Below are positions 47,065 to 56,109 of a stretch of 64,000 nucleotides of DNA, piece after piece. The stretch is taken from positions 1 to 64,000 of the forward strand of contig JAYQTS010000002.1 in the NCBI GenBank assembly GCA_038147755.1, given 5' to 3'. The DNA comes from UBA5951 sp012269555 (lineage in GTDB: Bacteria > Pseudomonadota > Alphaproteobacteria > Puniceispirillales > Puniceispirillaceae). The number at the start of each line of letters is the position of its first letter. Positions within the stretch are counted from its first letter, which is position 1. A program made the translations under genes and the position numbers. The notes beneath the pieces are model-generated. The model did no database searches. It was not told the origin of the DNA and saw only the letters and a program-made list of their open reading frames with translations.

Positions 47065-48130
47065 TGAATGATAGAACAAGTATTCATAATGAGGAACGTT
47101 TGGTAAGCCCAGAAAATACAGAGAATTATGACCCCGCTTTGAGACCAAGAAAACTTCAAGATTTCATAGGTCAGGGTATTGGAAGACAAAACTTAGAGAC
47201 ATTTATTGCGGCATCAGTTCAACGACAAGATGCGCTAGACCACACCCTGCTTCATGGGCCACCTGGACTTGGTAAAACAACGATGGCACAAATAATCTCA
47301 ACAGAGTTGGGTGTGGGTTTTCGAGCAACTTCAGGGCCTGTCATCGCTAGGTCAGGTGATTTAGCTGCTTTACTTACAAACTTAACCGCTAGAGATATCT
47401 TGTTCATTGATGAGATTCATCGCCTTAACCCTGCTGTAGAAGAAATACTTTACCCCGCTATGGAAGATTTTCAGCTTGACCTTATTATAGGAGAAGGGCC
47501 ATCCGCACGTTCAGTCAGGATCGATTTGCCACAATTTACCTTGGTGGGAGCCACAACAAGAGCTGGTTTACTCACTACTCCTTTGAGAGACCGATTTGGA
47601 ATTCAAATGCGGATGCAATTCTATTCTAATGAGGAATTAGTAGAAATCCTTTTACGCCAATCAAAATCAATGGGTGTGGCACTTGCAGATGACGGTGCTG
47701 TTGAAATCGCCAGACGGGCGAGAGGAACGCCAAGAGTTGCAGGAAGATTATTGAGGCGCGTTAGAGATATTGTTTCTGTAGAAGGAGAATCCTTAATTAC
47801 AAAACAGGCTGCTGATGCAGCACTAACAAGATTGGAGGTAGATCAAAGAGGATTAGATCAAATGGATCGTCGTTATTTAAAAAGTCTTGCTGAAAATTAT
47901 GGTGGTGGTCCTGTTGGAATAGAAACTCTTGCGGCTGTACTTGCCGAACAGCGTGATATGTTAGAGGAGGTAATTGAGCCGTTTTTGCTACAAACTGGGC
48001 TATTAATGAGGACTCCTAGGGGCGTTGTTTATCAAAATTAGGCTGGGAATACATAGGGTTTGAACCGCCTGAAGGCGCAGCTAAGCAACTAGAATTATTA
48101 AGCCAGGAGCTACACCATGAAAATGAATAA
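47064..48130 (+). CDS. ruvB: Holliday junction helicase ATPase RuvB (frameshifted at the 3' end)
   Basis: RuvB is the AAA+ motor of branch migration. Walker A is GPPGLGKTTMAQII, Walker B is ILFIDEIHRLN, and sensor 1 is LVGATTRAGLL. The C-terminal winged helix ends LLMRTPRGVVYQ, and then one missing A at about 48036 causes an early stop. The natural tail in the next frame is LGWEYIGFEPPEGAAKQLEL and stops at 48128-48130, giving about 354 residues. Confidence 0.96.
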
Positions 48131-48218
48131 GAACATTGATTCAATCAGTGATAAAACATTTCTTAAATTTATGTAAATCTATTTCCCAAATTTTTAAAAC
48201 TTCAATATGGATATCTAA

Positions 48219-48662
48219 ATGGGCGAATTAGAGATAAATCTGAATGGAAATATTGCAGATAAAAAACACCTTTATACTCTAATTGTTCAATATGAAGATA
48301 CAGATGCTGGGGGAGTTGTTTACCATTCAAATTACTTAAATTATGCGGAGCGGGGAAGGTCTGCTTTCTTGCGTTGCCTTGGGATAGATTTAAACAAATA
48401 TTTGAGAGATGAGGGTAAAAAGATTTTAATTACTCGGATTGAAATTGATTATTTGGCTTCTGCACAATTAAATAATTATCTTACAGTCGAAACATCAATA
48501 TGTAAAATTGGAAAAACCCGTTTAGATTTAACACAAATTATTAAAAAAAAAGAAGATGGACATATTTTTGCCAGACTTCAAGTGCAAGCGGTTTGGGTTG
48601 AGCTTAATAAAGGAGCCCGGAGATTACCTCAATTCTTAATTAAAAAATTGGAAAATATATGA
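48219..48662 (+). CDS. ybgC: Tol-Pal associated acyl-CoA thioesterase
   Basis: This hot-dog fold thioesterase (147 residues) heads the Tol-Pal cluster. The active-site block YEDTDAGGVVYHSNYLNYAE contains the catalytic aspartate (DTDAGG) and the following tyrosine of the family. Its role in the Tol system is uncertain; YbgC acts on short acyl-CoAs or acyl-ACP. It starts about 90 bases after ruvB and 104 bases before tolQ. Confidence 0.93.
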   Translation: MGELEINLNGNIADKKHLYTLIVQYEDTDAGGVVYHSNYLNYAERGRSAFLRCLGIDLNKYLRDEGKKILITRIEIDYLASAQLNNYLTVETSICKIGKTRLDLTQIIKKKEDGHIFARLQVQAVWVELNKGARRLPQFLIKKLENI

Positions 48663-48765
48663 CATAAAAATAAAACCAAAGGTATAGAAATATAAAATAA
48701 AAAAATTTATGAAATAAATAAGTAAAAAAACCTTATTCAAAAATTATAGTTTTTAGGAATAATAA

Positions 48766-49488
48766 ATGGAAACAGCAGAATTAGCAGCTTCAGGTTCCCC
48801 AGAATTATCTATATTTGGGTTATTCTTGGCAGCAGACCTTCTTGTTAAGAGTGTAATGTTAACATTAGTTGTAGCATCTATTTGGAGCTGGTCGATAATG
48901 ATACAGAAATCGCGTACATTTCGAGCGCAGCGGAATCTAACTAGTTTTTTTGAGGAACGCTTTTGGTCACAGGAATCTTTGGATGATTTCTATGACCAAC
49001 TTGGAAATGATCCTGATGGGGCGATGGCAAAAGTGTTTAGCGTCGGAATGCTTGAATGGCGAATGGCCTCGTCAAAAGGTGTGTCCCGTTCACTAGGTAG
49101 AGAACTCAGAACATCTCTCGTCGGGAGAATTGAAAAATCAATGTCCTTGGTAATTTCAAAAGAAATGGATGGGCTTGAAAAAGGTATTCCATTTTTAGCA
49201 TCTGTTGGTTCTGTGGCACCATTTATAGGCCTATTTGGCACAGTTTGGGGTATTATGAATTCCTTTGCTGCAATTGCTGAGTCAAAAAATACTAGTCTTG
49301 CTGTAGTTGCCCCTGGGATTGCAGAGGCTCTTTTTGCAACTGCACTTGGACTAGCAGCTGCCATTCCTGCTGTGGTAGCCTACAATAAATTTTCAGGTGA
49401 TTTGGAGAAGATTGGAAATAGTCTTGAGTCATTTGCGACTGAATTTATCAATTTAATTGCAAGACAACTGGATGAGGATGCAAGTTAA
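48766..49488 (+). CDS. tolQ: Tol-Pal subunit TolQ
   Basis: TolQ (240 residues) is the inner-membrane channel subunit that, with TolR, uses proton force to energise TolA. Three hydrophobic segments are visible, at about 22-45, 138-165 (FLASVGSVAPFIGLFGTVWG) and 178-205 (VVAPGIAEALFATALGLAAA). GLFGTVWGIMNSF is the TolQ/ExbB signature. It abuts tolR with no gap (49488/49489). Confidence 0.96.
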   Translation: METAELAASGSPELSIFGLFLAADLLVKSVMLTLVVASIWSWSIMIQKSRTFRAQRNLTSFFEERFWSQESLDDFYDQLGNDPDGAMAKVFSVGMLEWRMASSKGVSRSLGRELRTSLVGRIEKSMSLVISKEMDGLEKGIPFLASVGSVAPFIGLFGTVWGIMNSFAAIAESKNTSLAVVAPGIAEALFATALGLAAAIPAVVAYNKFSGDLEKIGNSLESFATEFINLIARQLDEDAS

Positions 49489-49911
49489 ATGGGAATGATG
49501 ATGTCGCCGAGAGGAAAAGGGAAAAGATACAAACCAGTAGCAGAAATTAATGTTACGCCTTTTGTTGACGTAATGCTGGTTTTGCTTATAATTTTTATGG
49601 TTACAGCCCCATTATTAGCAGTTGGTGTACCTGTTGATTTGCCTAAAACAAAGGCTAGTCAAATCTCTTCAGAAAAACCACCCCTTGTTATTTCAATACA
49701 AAATTCTGGTAAAATTTATCTACAAGAAGTTGAAATAGCACCCAACCAGATCATACCACGTTTAGCAGCTATCCAGAAGGCAAATCCAAATCTGCGAATT
49801 TTTGTAAGAGGAGATAGGCTTGTTGCTTATGGTGAGGTTATAGAATTAATGGGACGCATTCAGTCAGCTGGTTTTGAAAGAGTGGCTTTAGTAGCGCAAT
49901 TACCCCAATAA
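49489..49911 (+). CDS. tolR: Tol-Pal subunit TolR
   Basis: TolR (140 residues) is the proton-path partner. One transmembrane helix starts at about 23 in NVTPFVDVMLVLLIIFMVTA, with the proton-binding aspartate at D27. The periplasmic domain follows (PVDLPKTKASQ, then PNLRIFVRGDRLVAYGEVIE). It follows tolQ directly. Confidence 0.96.
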   Translation: MGMMMSPRGKGKRYKPVAEINVTPFVDVMLVLLIIFMVTAPLLAVGVPVDLPKTKASQISSEKPPLVISIQNSGKIYLQEVEIAPNQIIPRLAAIQKANPNLRIFVRGDRLVAYGEVIELMGRIQSAGFERVALVAQLPQ

Positions 49912-49953
49912 AATAATTCGAAATTACTGGTAGTAGGAAAACTAGCGATAAAA

Positions 49954-51152
49954 ATGAAATTTAGAAAAAGATACCAGAAATGCTGATTTCAACTTTTTTT
50001 TCATTAGTTTTGCATGGCTTAGTTGTCACTATTTTTGTGGTCGGGATTCCTTTTCTTGAACGTGATCTGAAGGATGCTGAGCCGCTAGTTTTTGTTTCAG
50101 TTGTTGATAAGGTGCCCGAAACTAATCAGCCCAAACCCTCAGCAAAAGCTAAAACGGAGTCTGACGAAATTCACGTTGCTAGTAAAACACCGCCCTCACC
50201 GTCACAGGCCTCATCAGCGATATTACCTTCACCAACTAAAAAACTAAATCAGGAAACAAATGAAACTGTTGAAAAACAGCCCTCTGACGATCAGTCTGAA
50301 AGGTTGTCGTTGCAAGAAACACAGAAGAATGTAGGAGTTGTGCTTCCAGAAACTTCGAGGCAGGCTGATGCGCAAGAGTTACCAATCGCTAAGCCTAGAT
50401 CCGTTCCAGAGAAATTAGTAATTGCATCTCCTATAAAACGTCCTAAAGTCCCAATTCCTCAGAAAAAGCCTATATCTCGACCAGAAGTAAAACCATCAAA
50501 AAAAGAGCAAGACAAACCCATGACCCCAAAAGCTGAGGCTCCTGAGGTTGCTCAGAGTTCTAAGTTAACAACAAGAAATTTATTGAAGCCACTTATTGAT
50601 GATAAAATTACTCCAAAACCAAAACCACAAAATTCCAAAGATAAATTACACACGACACAAATGTCTAATGCAAAGCCTGATAACACTATGAGTGGAGTAC
50701 TACAAAATCTGGCTAAAGCCACCGCTTCAACTGGAGAAAAATCACGTTCTAAAGCCCCAGAAAAAGCTAAAAATACGTTGGATGCGGAAGAAATTAATTC
50801 CAATTTACAAAGTTCAATGCAATTAAAACCTAATCGGTCTATAAGGTTAGGTGCTAGTGAAATTGATAGATTAAGAGCACATATTTCGCGATGTTGGTCA
50901 CCCCCAGCAGCTGCGCCTGATGCCGAGAAACTAATAGTAGATGTCAGAGTACGTGCAGATAGAGATGGGACAGTTACATCCGTTGAGTCTTTAGACCCAG
51001 GAAGATTTCAGATAGATGGATTTTATCGAACAGCAGCGAGAGCAGCTGTTCGTGCGGTTCAGGAATGCAGTCCGTTGCCCTTGCCATCAGAAAAACATGA
51101 GGTATGGAAAGATTTCAAATTTCGTTTCGATCCAAAATTCATCAATGGCTAG
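49954..51152 (+). CDS. tolA: Tol-Pal bridge protein TolA (short frameshift at the start)
   Basis: TolA (about 399 residues) spans the periplasm from the TolQR motor to Pal/TolB. The ATG at 49954 begins MKFRKRYQK, and one missing A near 49977 shifts it from MLISTFFSLVLHGLVVTIFV, the transmembrane anchor; otherwise translation would start at 49980 without a good ribosome site. A long P/K/S/E-rich linker (about 50-290) precedes the C-terminal domain (EIDRLRAHISRCWSPPAAAP, then DPGRFQIDGFYRTAARAAV). The linker is proline-rich instead of the long alanine-rich helix of E. coli. Confidence 0.9.
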
Positions 51153-51275
51153 TTTTTTTTAAATCTGCCTCATTCAGAACATAAAAGTAAATTATTTATT
51201 TTTTTGATTAGACGTTTTCTGAATGCGGACGAAGTATAATTTTATTCAAAGGCTAAGTTATATATAGGTATAAAG

Positions 51276-52610
51276 ATGTTAAGGATTTATTTTGTAATTT
51301 GTTTGTTAGTTAAATGTCTGATATCCAGCGTTTCATTTTCTCAAACAACTACAATCGAAATTACAGATGGGGAGGTTACACGAATCCCTATTGCAATAGC
51401 GGACTTTACTGGACCGGATGGCACGGCTACCGCTGAAGGACGTCAGATAAGTAAGATCATTTCTGATAACCTGAGAAATTCAGGTTTATTTGCTCCGGTA
51501 GACTCTGCGGCATTTATTAATCCACCATCTTCACCAGATATTATGCCTGATTTTGCTAATTGGTCGCCATTAGGAGTAGAGGGCCTTGTTATAGGCTCTG
51601 CTTATTTTGATGATGATAATGTTTTACAGCTTGAATTTAAACTTTGGGATGTAGTGACGCAAAAGGCTTTAACAGAAGGAGGTGGTTCGGCTGACCCCGC
51701 AGGGTTAAGAAGAATTGCTCATAAAGTTGCTGATTTCATATATGTGGAATTTACAGGTGACAAAAAATATTTCGATACAAAAATAGTATATATTTCGGAA
51801 TCTGGCCCACAAGATAAGCGTATAAAAAGACTGGCTATAATGGACCAAGATGGTCACAATCATCGGTTTTTGACTTCTGGAAGAGACCTGGTTTTAACAC
51901 CTAGATTTTCTCCAACAGCGCATGAAATAGCATATCTAAACTATTTTAATGATGAACCTAATATCTATCTTTTTGAGATAGCAACAGGTAGAACAGAAAA
52001 ATTAGGCTCTTTTCCTGGGATGACTTTCGCACCACGTTTTCACCCAGATGGTAACAAGCTTATAATGTCACTGGCCGAAGATGGCTCGACAAATATTTTT
52101 GAGATGGATTTGCTTACGCGAAATACAAAACAGCTTACAAGGACTGTTCATATTGATACGGCGCCCTCTTATTCCCCTGATGGGTCAAAGGTAGTATTTG
52201 AGTCTGATCGTGATGGCAGGCAACAACTCTTTATAATGGATAGCAACGGGAAAAATGTAAAACGAATAAGTTATAATGAAGGAAGATATGCAACCCCTGT
52301 ATGGTCTCCAAGAGGGGATGTTATAGCTTTTACGAAAATGTTAGGAGGTGAATTTTTTATAGGCATAATGAGAACGGATGGCACAGCAGAGAGATTACTT
52401 GCAAAAGGCTTTTTGGTAGAAGGTCCCACTTGGGCTCCAAATGGTCGTGTGTTGATGTATTACAAGCAAGACAGGTTTAAGGAAGATGGTACTGGCGGTA
52501 AAACCAGATTACATAAGATAGATATAACCGGTTTTAATGAAATAATCATCACTACACCAGCTGATGCGAGCGATCCAGCGTGGTCGCCATTACTTGGAGG
52601 TAGCAAATAG
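51276..52610 (+). CDS. tolB: Tol-Pal beta-propeller protein TolB
   Basis: TolB (444 residues) is a periplasmic protein that binds Pal. A signal peptide (FVICLLVKCLISSVSFSQT) precedes the N-terminal domain (IPIAIADFTGPDGTATAEG) and a six-bladed propeller whose repeats show APRFHPDGNKLIMS, APSYSPDGSKVVFES and TPVWSPRGDVIAFTK. The C-terminus ends ASDPAWSPLLGG. Intact frame. Confidence 0.97.
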   Translation: MLRIYFVICLLVKCLISSVSFSQTTTIEITDGEVTRIPIAIADFTGPDGTATAEGRQISKIISDNLRNSGLFAPVDSAAFINPPSSPDIMPDFANWSPLGVEGLVIGSAYFDDDNVLQLEFKLWDVVTQKALTEGGGSADPAGLRRIAHKVADFIYVEFTGDKKYFDTKIVYISESGPQDKRIKRLAIMDQDGHNHRFLTSGRDLVLTPRFSPTAHEIAYLNYFNDEPNIYLFEIATGRTEKLGSFPGMTFAPRFHPDGNKLIMSLAEDGSTNIFEMDLLTRNTKQLTRTVHIDTAPSYSPDGSKVVFESDRDGRQQLFIMDSNGKNVKRISYNEGRYATPVWSPRGDVIAFTKMLGGEFFIGIMRTDGTAERLLAKGFLVEGPTWAPNGRVLMYYKQDRFKEDGTGGKTRLHKIDITGFNEIIITTPADASDPAWSPLLGGSK

Positions 52611-52857
52611 CATCTTTAATTTAATGAATCGAAAATTAGTTAAATTATTGACACAATTAATTGCTATTTTCACCAAGTTAGCCTCATAATGAGCTAAAAA
52701 GCTTTACTACTCTTTAAAATCACGCTAAACAGTGCTAGCATTAACGATTTTACATGTGTAAAAACACTAATTGAATGAATGTCGTCAGTAAAAGAGTGAG
52801 TAGGCATTCGTTTTTAAGAAAAAAAGAATAATTTACCTAATCTGAATGGGGATTTCC

Positions 52858-53418
52858 ATGATAAAACGCCTTTTAACAATATGTGCCGCAACTTTTCTTC
52901 TCGCTGCTTGTGAAACTGCATCGACCGACTCTAATGAGGTTGTAGGTTCTTCAAGTGGTTCATCATCAGGATCAGGAGCTGCAGCATCTGCTTCATCTAA
53001 CACCTCTAGTGATGCTGGTGGAACAACCTCTGCTGGTGGCGCATCATCAATAGGTAGTATTAGAACTCCTGATGAGCTTCTTGCAAAAGTTGGATCAACA
53101 GTTTACTTTGATTATGATCAATCGTCTTTGACATCCGAAGCTCAGGCAACCCTTGACCGTCAAGCAGCATTTCTAAAGGCTAGCCCAAGTTTTCGACTTG
53201 TTATTGAAGGACATTGCGATGAGCGTGGAACACGTGAATACAACTTAGCGCTTGGAGATAGGCGTGCATCTGCTGTCCGTGATTACTTGGTGGCCAAAGG
53301 GATAAATGCTTCCCGACTTTCAACCATATCATATGGCAAAGAAAGACCGAGTGTTGGTGGTTCAAACGATACATCATATGCGTTAAACCGCCGTTCTGTA
53401 TCAAGGATCGACTCTTAA
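52858..53418 (+). CDS. pal: Peptidoglycan-associated lipoprotein Pal
   Basis: Pal (186 residues) is an outer-membrane lipoprotein that links the membrane to peptidoglycan and TolB. The start at 52858 is chosen because GGGGA lies 6 bases upstream and the ATG at 52846 lacks one. The lipobox is LLAAC with C18. A Ser/Gly/Ala-rich linker (about 25-62) precedes the OmpA domain (VYFDYDQSSL, then IEGHCDERGTREYNLALGD, then RRSVSRIDS). A strong terminator follows. Confidence 0.96.
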   Translation: MIKRLLTICAATFLLAACETASTDSNEVVGSSSGSSSGSGAAASASSNTSSDAGGTTSAGGASSIGSIRTPDELLAKVGSTVYFDYDQSSLTSEAQATLDRQAAFLKASPSFRLVIEGHCDERGTREYNLALGDRRASAVRDYLVAKGINASRLSTISYGKERPSVGGSNDTSYALNRRSVSRIDS

Positions 53419-53432
53419 ATCAGCAATATCGA

Positions 53433-53466
53433 GAAAGGCTTTGGTTTTCCAAAGCCTTTCTTGTCT
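53433..53466 (+). terminator. Terminator after pal
   Basis: GAAAGGCTTTGG and CCAAAGCCTTTC form a perfect 12-base stem with a TTTT loop (53433-53460), followed by TTGTCT. It ends most pal transcripts and separates tolB-pal from cpoB. Confidence 0.75.
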
Positions 53467-53543
53467 AATTTTAGCCTTAAAGTTAATGTAGAAGAAAATC
53501 TGATTGTATCTTGTTACTTGATACTGTTGAATCGGAGTGACAT

Positions 53544-54689
53544 ATGAAAACAGATTTTTTGCTTCCCGCTTTTATAACCTGTTTCTTTTTAGCGTTGTTT
53601 TTAATAATGTCACCTGGCTATGCCCAAGATTCGGGACCTAGTGGTTCCAATTTGCTTGTTCGTCAACAAATAAAAACTCAACAAATTGAAGATGAACTTC
53701 GTGATTTGAGGGGCAGTATGTCTGACGATATGCAGGATGTGCGTGCCCGTTTATCAGATATATCCTCTAGGTTGGATGACCAAACAGGAGATGATAAGCA
53801 ATCTATTCAGAAAATGTTGTCTTCTATTGCTTCATTGGAAGATACAATAAGTTTATTGGAACAAAGGATGCGTAGAACAATAGAGATGTCTTCAGATCTC
53901 GACTTTAGGATTATCCGTCTTGAGAATAAAATTCAAACTTTGCTGAATTTGTCATCAGAAAATTCATCTTCTGCCATTCTTGATTCACCAAAAACGCCAA
54001 TTCAGTCGCGAGAATTAGATGACTCAATAAATGAATCAAATGTAGCTGCGTCTGAGGGTTCTAGTTGGTTAATTGGTCAGCAATTGCTAGATGAAAAACT
54101 GCAGCAAGTTACAGAAGAGGCCTTTCCCACGGCCAACAGTGTTGAAGCTATTTCTGATGCGAAAGATCCTTTTACTGCTGAATTCGATAAAAACTCAAAC
54201 ATTATTGGCAGCTCAGATAACGTTTCAGAAAAAATATTAGATGTTGAATCTATCTCAAATGAAATGGAATTGGAGGAATATAATCTACCCGAAGGTACAA
54301 TAGAAGAGCAATATCAATTTGCTGTTCAGCTTGCTCTTTCAAAAAACCTTGATGAGGCAGCACGGGCGTTCGAAAGGATAAACGCTTTATATCCAGATGA
54401 GCCCAGAGCCGCAGATGCTCTGTTTTTTCTTGGCAGGGTACAATATATGCAAAAACAATTTGAACTGGCTGCATATAGTTTTTCTGAATTTAATATGAAT
54501 TATCCAAATGACTCTAGATTAGTTGACTCAACTTTGTTTTTAGCAAAATCTGTTGGGGAATTTGCAGCGGCTGAACAGGCCTGTCCTATCTTTGAATCTC
54601 TTCCTGAACTCTTAGAAGAAAAACCCCAAAAATTCCTAGCAGAAATGCAAATTCTATCAGAAAAAAAACAATGTAAAAACCAAAGTTGA
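53544..54689 (+). CDS. cpoB: Tol-Pal coordinating protein CpoB (YbgF)
   Basis: CpoB (381 residues) is a periplasmic protein that couples Tol-Pal to wall synthesis at division. A signal peptide (LPAFITCFFLALFLIMSPGYA) is followed by an N-terminal coiled coil (about 45-140, DELRDLRGSMSDDMQ and MLSSIASLEDTIS), a low-complexity linker and C-terminal TPR repeats (EQYQFAVQLALSKNLDEAAR, then FFLGRVQYMQKQFELAAYSF). The stop overlaps the first in-frame start of tilS. Confidence 0.93.
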   Translation: MKTDFLLPAFITCFFLALFLIMSPGYAQDSGPSGSNLLVRQQIKTQQIEDELRDLRGSMSDDMQDVRARLSDISSRLDDQTGDDKQSIQKMLSSIASLEDTISLLEQRMRRTIEMSSDLDFRIIRLENKIQTLLNLSSENSSSAILDSPKTPIQSRELDDSINESNVAASEGSSWLIGQQLLDEKLQQVTEEAFPTANSVEAISDAKDPFTAEFDKNSNIIGSSDNVSEKILDVESISNEMELEEYNLPEGTIEEQYQFAVQLALSKNLDEAARAFERINALYPDEPRAADALFFLGRVQYMQKQFELAAYSFSEFNMNYPNDSRLVDSTLFLAKSVGEFAAAEQACPIFESLPELLEEKPQKFLAEMQILSEKKQCKNQS

Positions 54690-54712
54690 TTTTATTCCCT
54701 AAATATCACTAT

Positions 54713-56017
54713 ATGAGTACTTCTTCTAATTGTCTTGAACATGTTTTTTCTCAATCGTTATTCGAACTTGGTATAAAAAAGAGTGCCAGGATTGTAATAG
54801 GAGTATCGGGAGGGCCTGATAGTCTAGCATTAGCAGCATTGTATGCTAATTGGTCGAAAAATCCTAATTCAAATTGCTTCGCAATAATAATAGACCATGG
54901 ATTGCGAGCGAATTCAGATAGGGAAGCTATTTTGGCTCAAAATGAGCTAAAAAAATTACAGCTTAATTCAAAAATTGTAAAAATCGGTAAAGTGCCGCCC
55001 AAAGGAAATATACAAAATTGGGCTAGGACTCAACGTTTTGAGATTTTAATATCGGAGGCCCGCTCGCTGAATGCCTCATTGATGTTAGCTCATCACCAGG
55101 ATGATCAGATTGAAACTATTTACATGCGTTTAGGGCACAATAGTGGTCTTATTGGTCTTGCTGGGATTAAGACACAGCGTTTATTTCAGGGAATCAAACT
55201 TATAAGGCCGTTGTTGGGTCAAAAAAAAATAGATTTGGTTAACTATTGTCGTGATAAGAAAATTAAATATGCAGAAGATCCGAGTAATTATGCAATGAAA
55301 TATGAAAGGGTGAGAGCAAGAGCACATTTGCAAGCAGATAAAAGATTATCAAAACAACTACTACAACTAGGTCAATATGCAGAAAAAATTGCTAGTGTGT
55401 TTCAAAAATATTGCTCTGTATGGTGTGCTAAACATATTCAAGTTGAACTCCCAGTTTACGCATCTATGCCGTTAGATGAATTTTTTTATCTTCCTGAAAT
55501 TATGAAAATTAATATTCTTCAGCAATTGTTGTGGCAAATAGGAGCGGGAGCATATCCGGCCAATAATAATTCAATAAAAGATGGACTTAAAAAAATAAAT
55601 GCCAGACTGAAATTTACTCTGGCCGGCTGTATCTTAGTTACAAAAAAAGAGACATTAGAAATTCATGCAGAACGAAAAAGACTTAATAATAAACCCATAA
55701 AAATTAGCGTAAACAAGCCTTTGATAATAGATAATCGATGGCTCATTATTTCAGATAAAGTAATATTTTTACATCAAATGAGTGATAAATATTATCAATT
55801 TGCAAATCAGGATTTGAAATTTAACCATTTTATTAAAAAATGGCGTTATCCAGGGAGATTATGTATTCCAATATTACTAGACCTTGACGATAGACTAGTT
55901 CAACCCCACATTAATAATGAAACATTTACCTGGACAAAATTTGAAAATAATGAATTGGCAACAGAGTTTGTTACGTTGGTGCCGCTAAGACAAACGCCTT
56001 TTTGGCTTGAAAAATAG
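54713..56017 (+). CDS. tilS: tRNA(Ile)-lysidine synthetase
   Basis: TilS (434 residues) modifies C34 of tRNA-Ile2 with lysine so that it reads AUA. The ATP-pyrophosphatase P-loop is VSGGPDSLALAALYANW, and HHQDDQIETIYMRLGH is the conserved motif after it. The start at 54713 gives MSTSSNCLEHVFSQ; a TTG at 54686 overlapping the cpoB stop is an alternative. Neither has a strong ribosome site. The C-terminal domain is lysine- and asparagine-rich. Confidence 0.93.
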   Translation: MSTSSNCLEHVFSQSLFELGIKKSARIVIGVSGGPDSLALAALYANWSKNPNSNCFAIIIDHGLRANSDREAILAQNELKKLQLNSKIVKIGKVPPKGNIQNWARTQRFEILISEARSLNASLMLAHHQDDQIETIYMRLGHNSGLIGLAGIKTQRLFQGIKLIRPLLGQKKIDLVNYCRDKKIKYAEDPSNYAMKYERVRARAHLQADKRLSKQLLQLGQYAEKIASVFQKYCSVWCAKHIQVELPVYASMPLDEFFYLPEIMKINILQQLLWQIGAGAYPANNNSIKDGLKKINARLKFTLAGCILVTKKETLEIHAERKRLNNKPIKISVNKPLIIDNRWLIISDKVIFLHQMSDKYYQFANQDLKFNHFIKKWRYPGRLCIPILLDLDDRLVQPHINNETFTWTKFENNELATEFVTLVPLRQTPFWLEK

Positions 56018-56109
56018 CAATGATTGTAAAAAACCGTAAACTAATTTAATGAATAAGCATTTTTTTTATCCTAAATTAGAACCGTTTAAGTGACAAAGGA
56101 TTTACACTT

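Noticed and set aside
53201..53404. Minus-strand small open frame inside pal
   Set aside because: It is antisense to the conserved OmpA domain, with no ribosome site.
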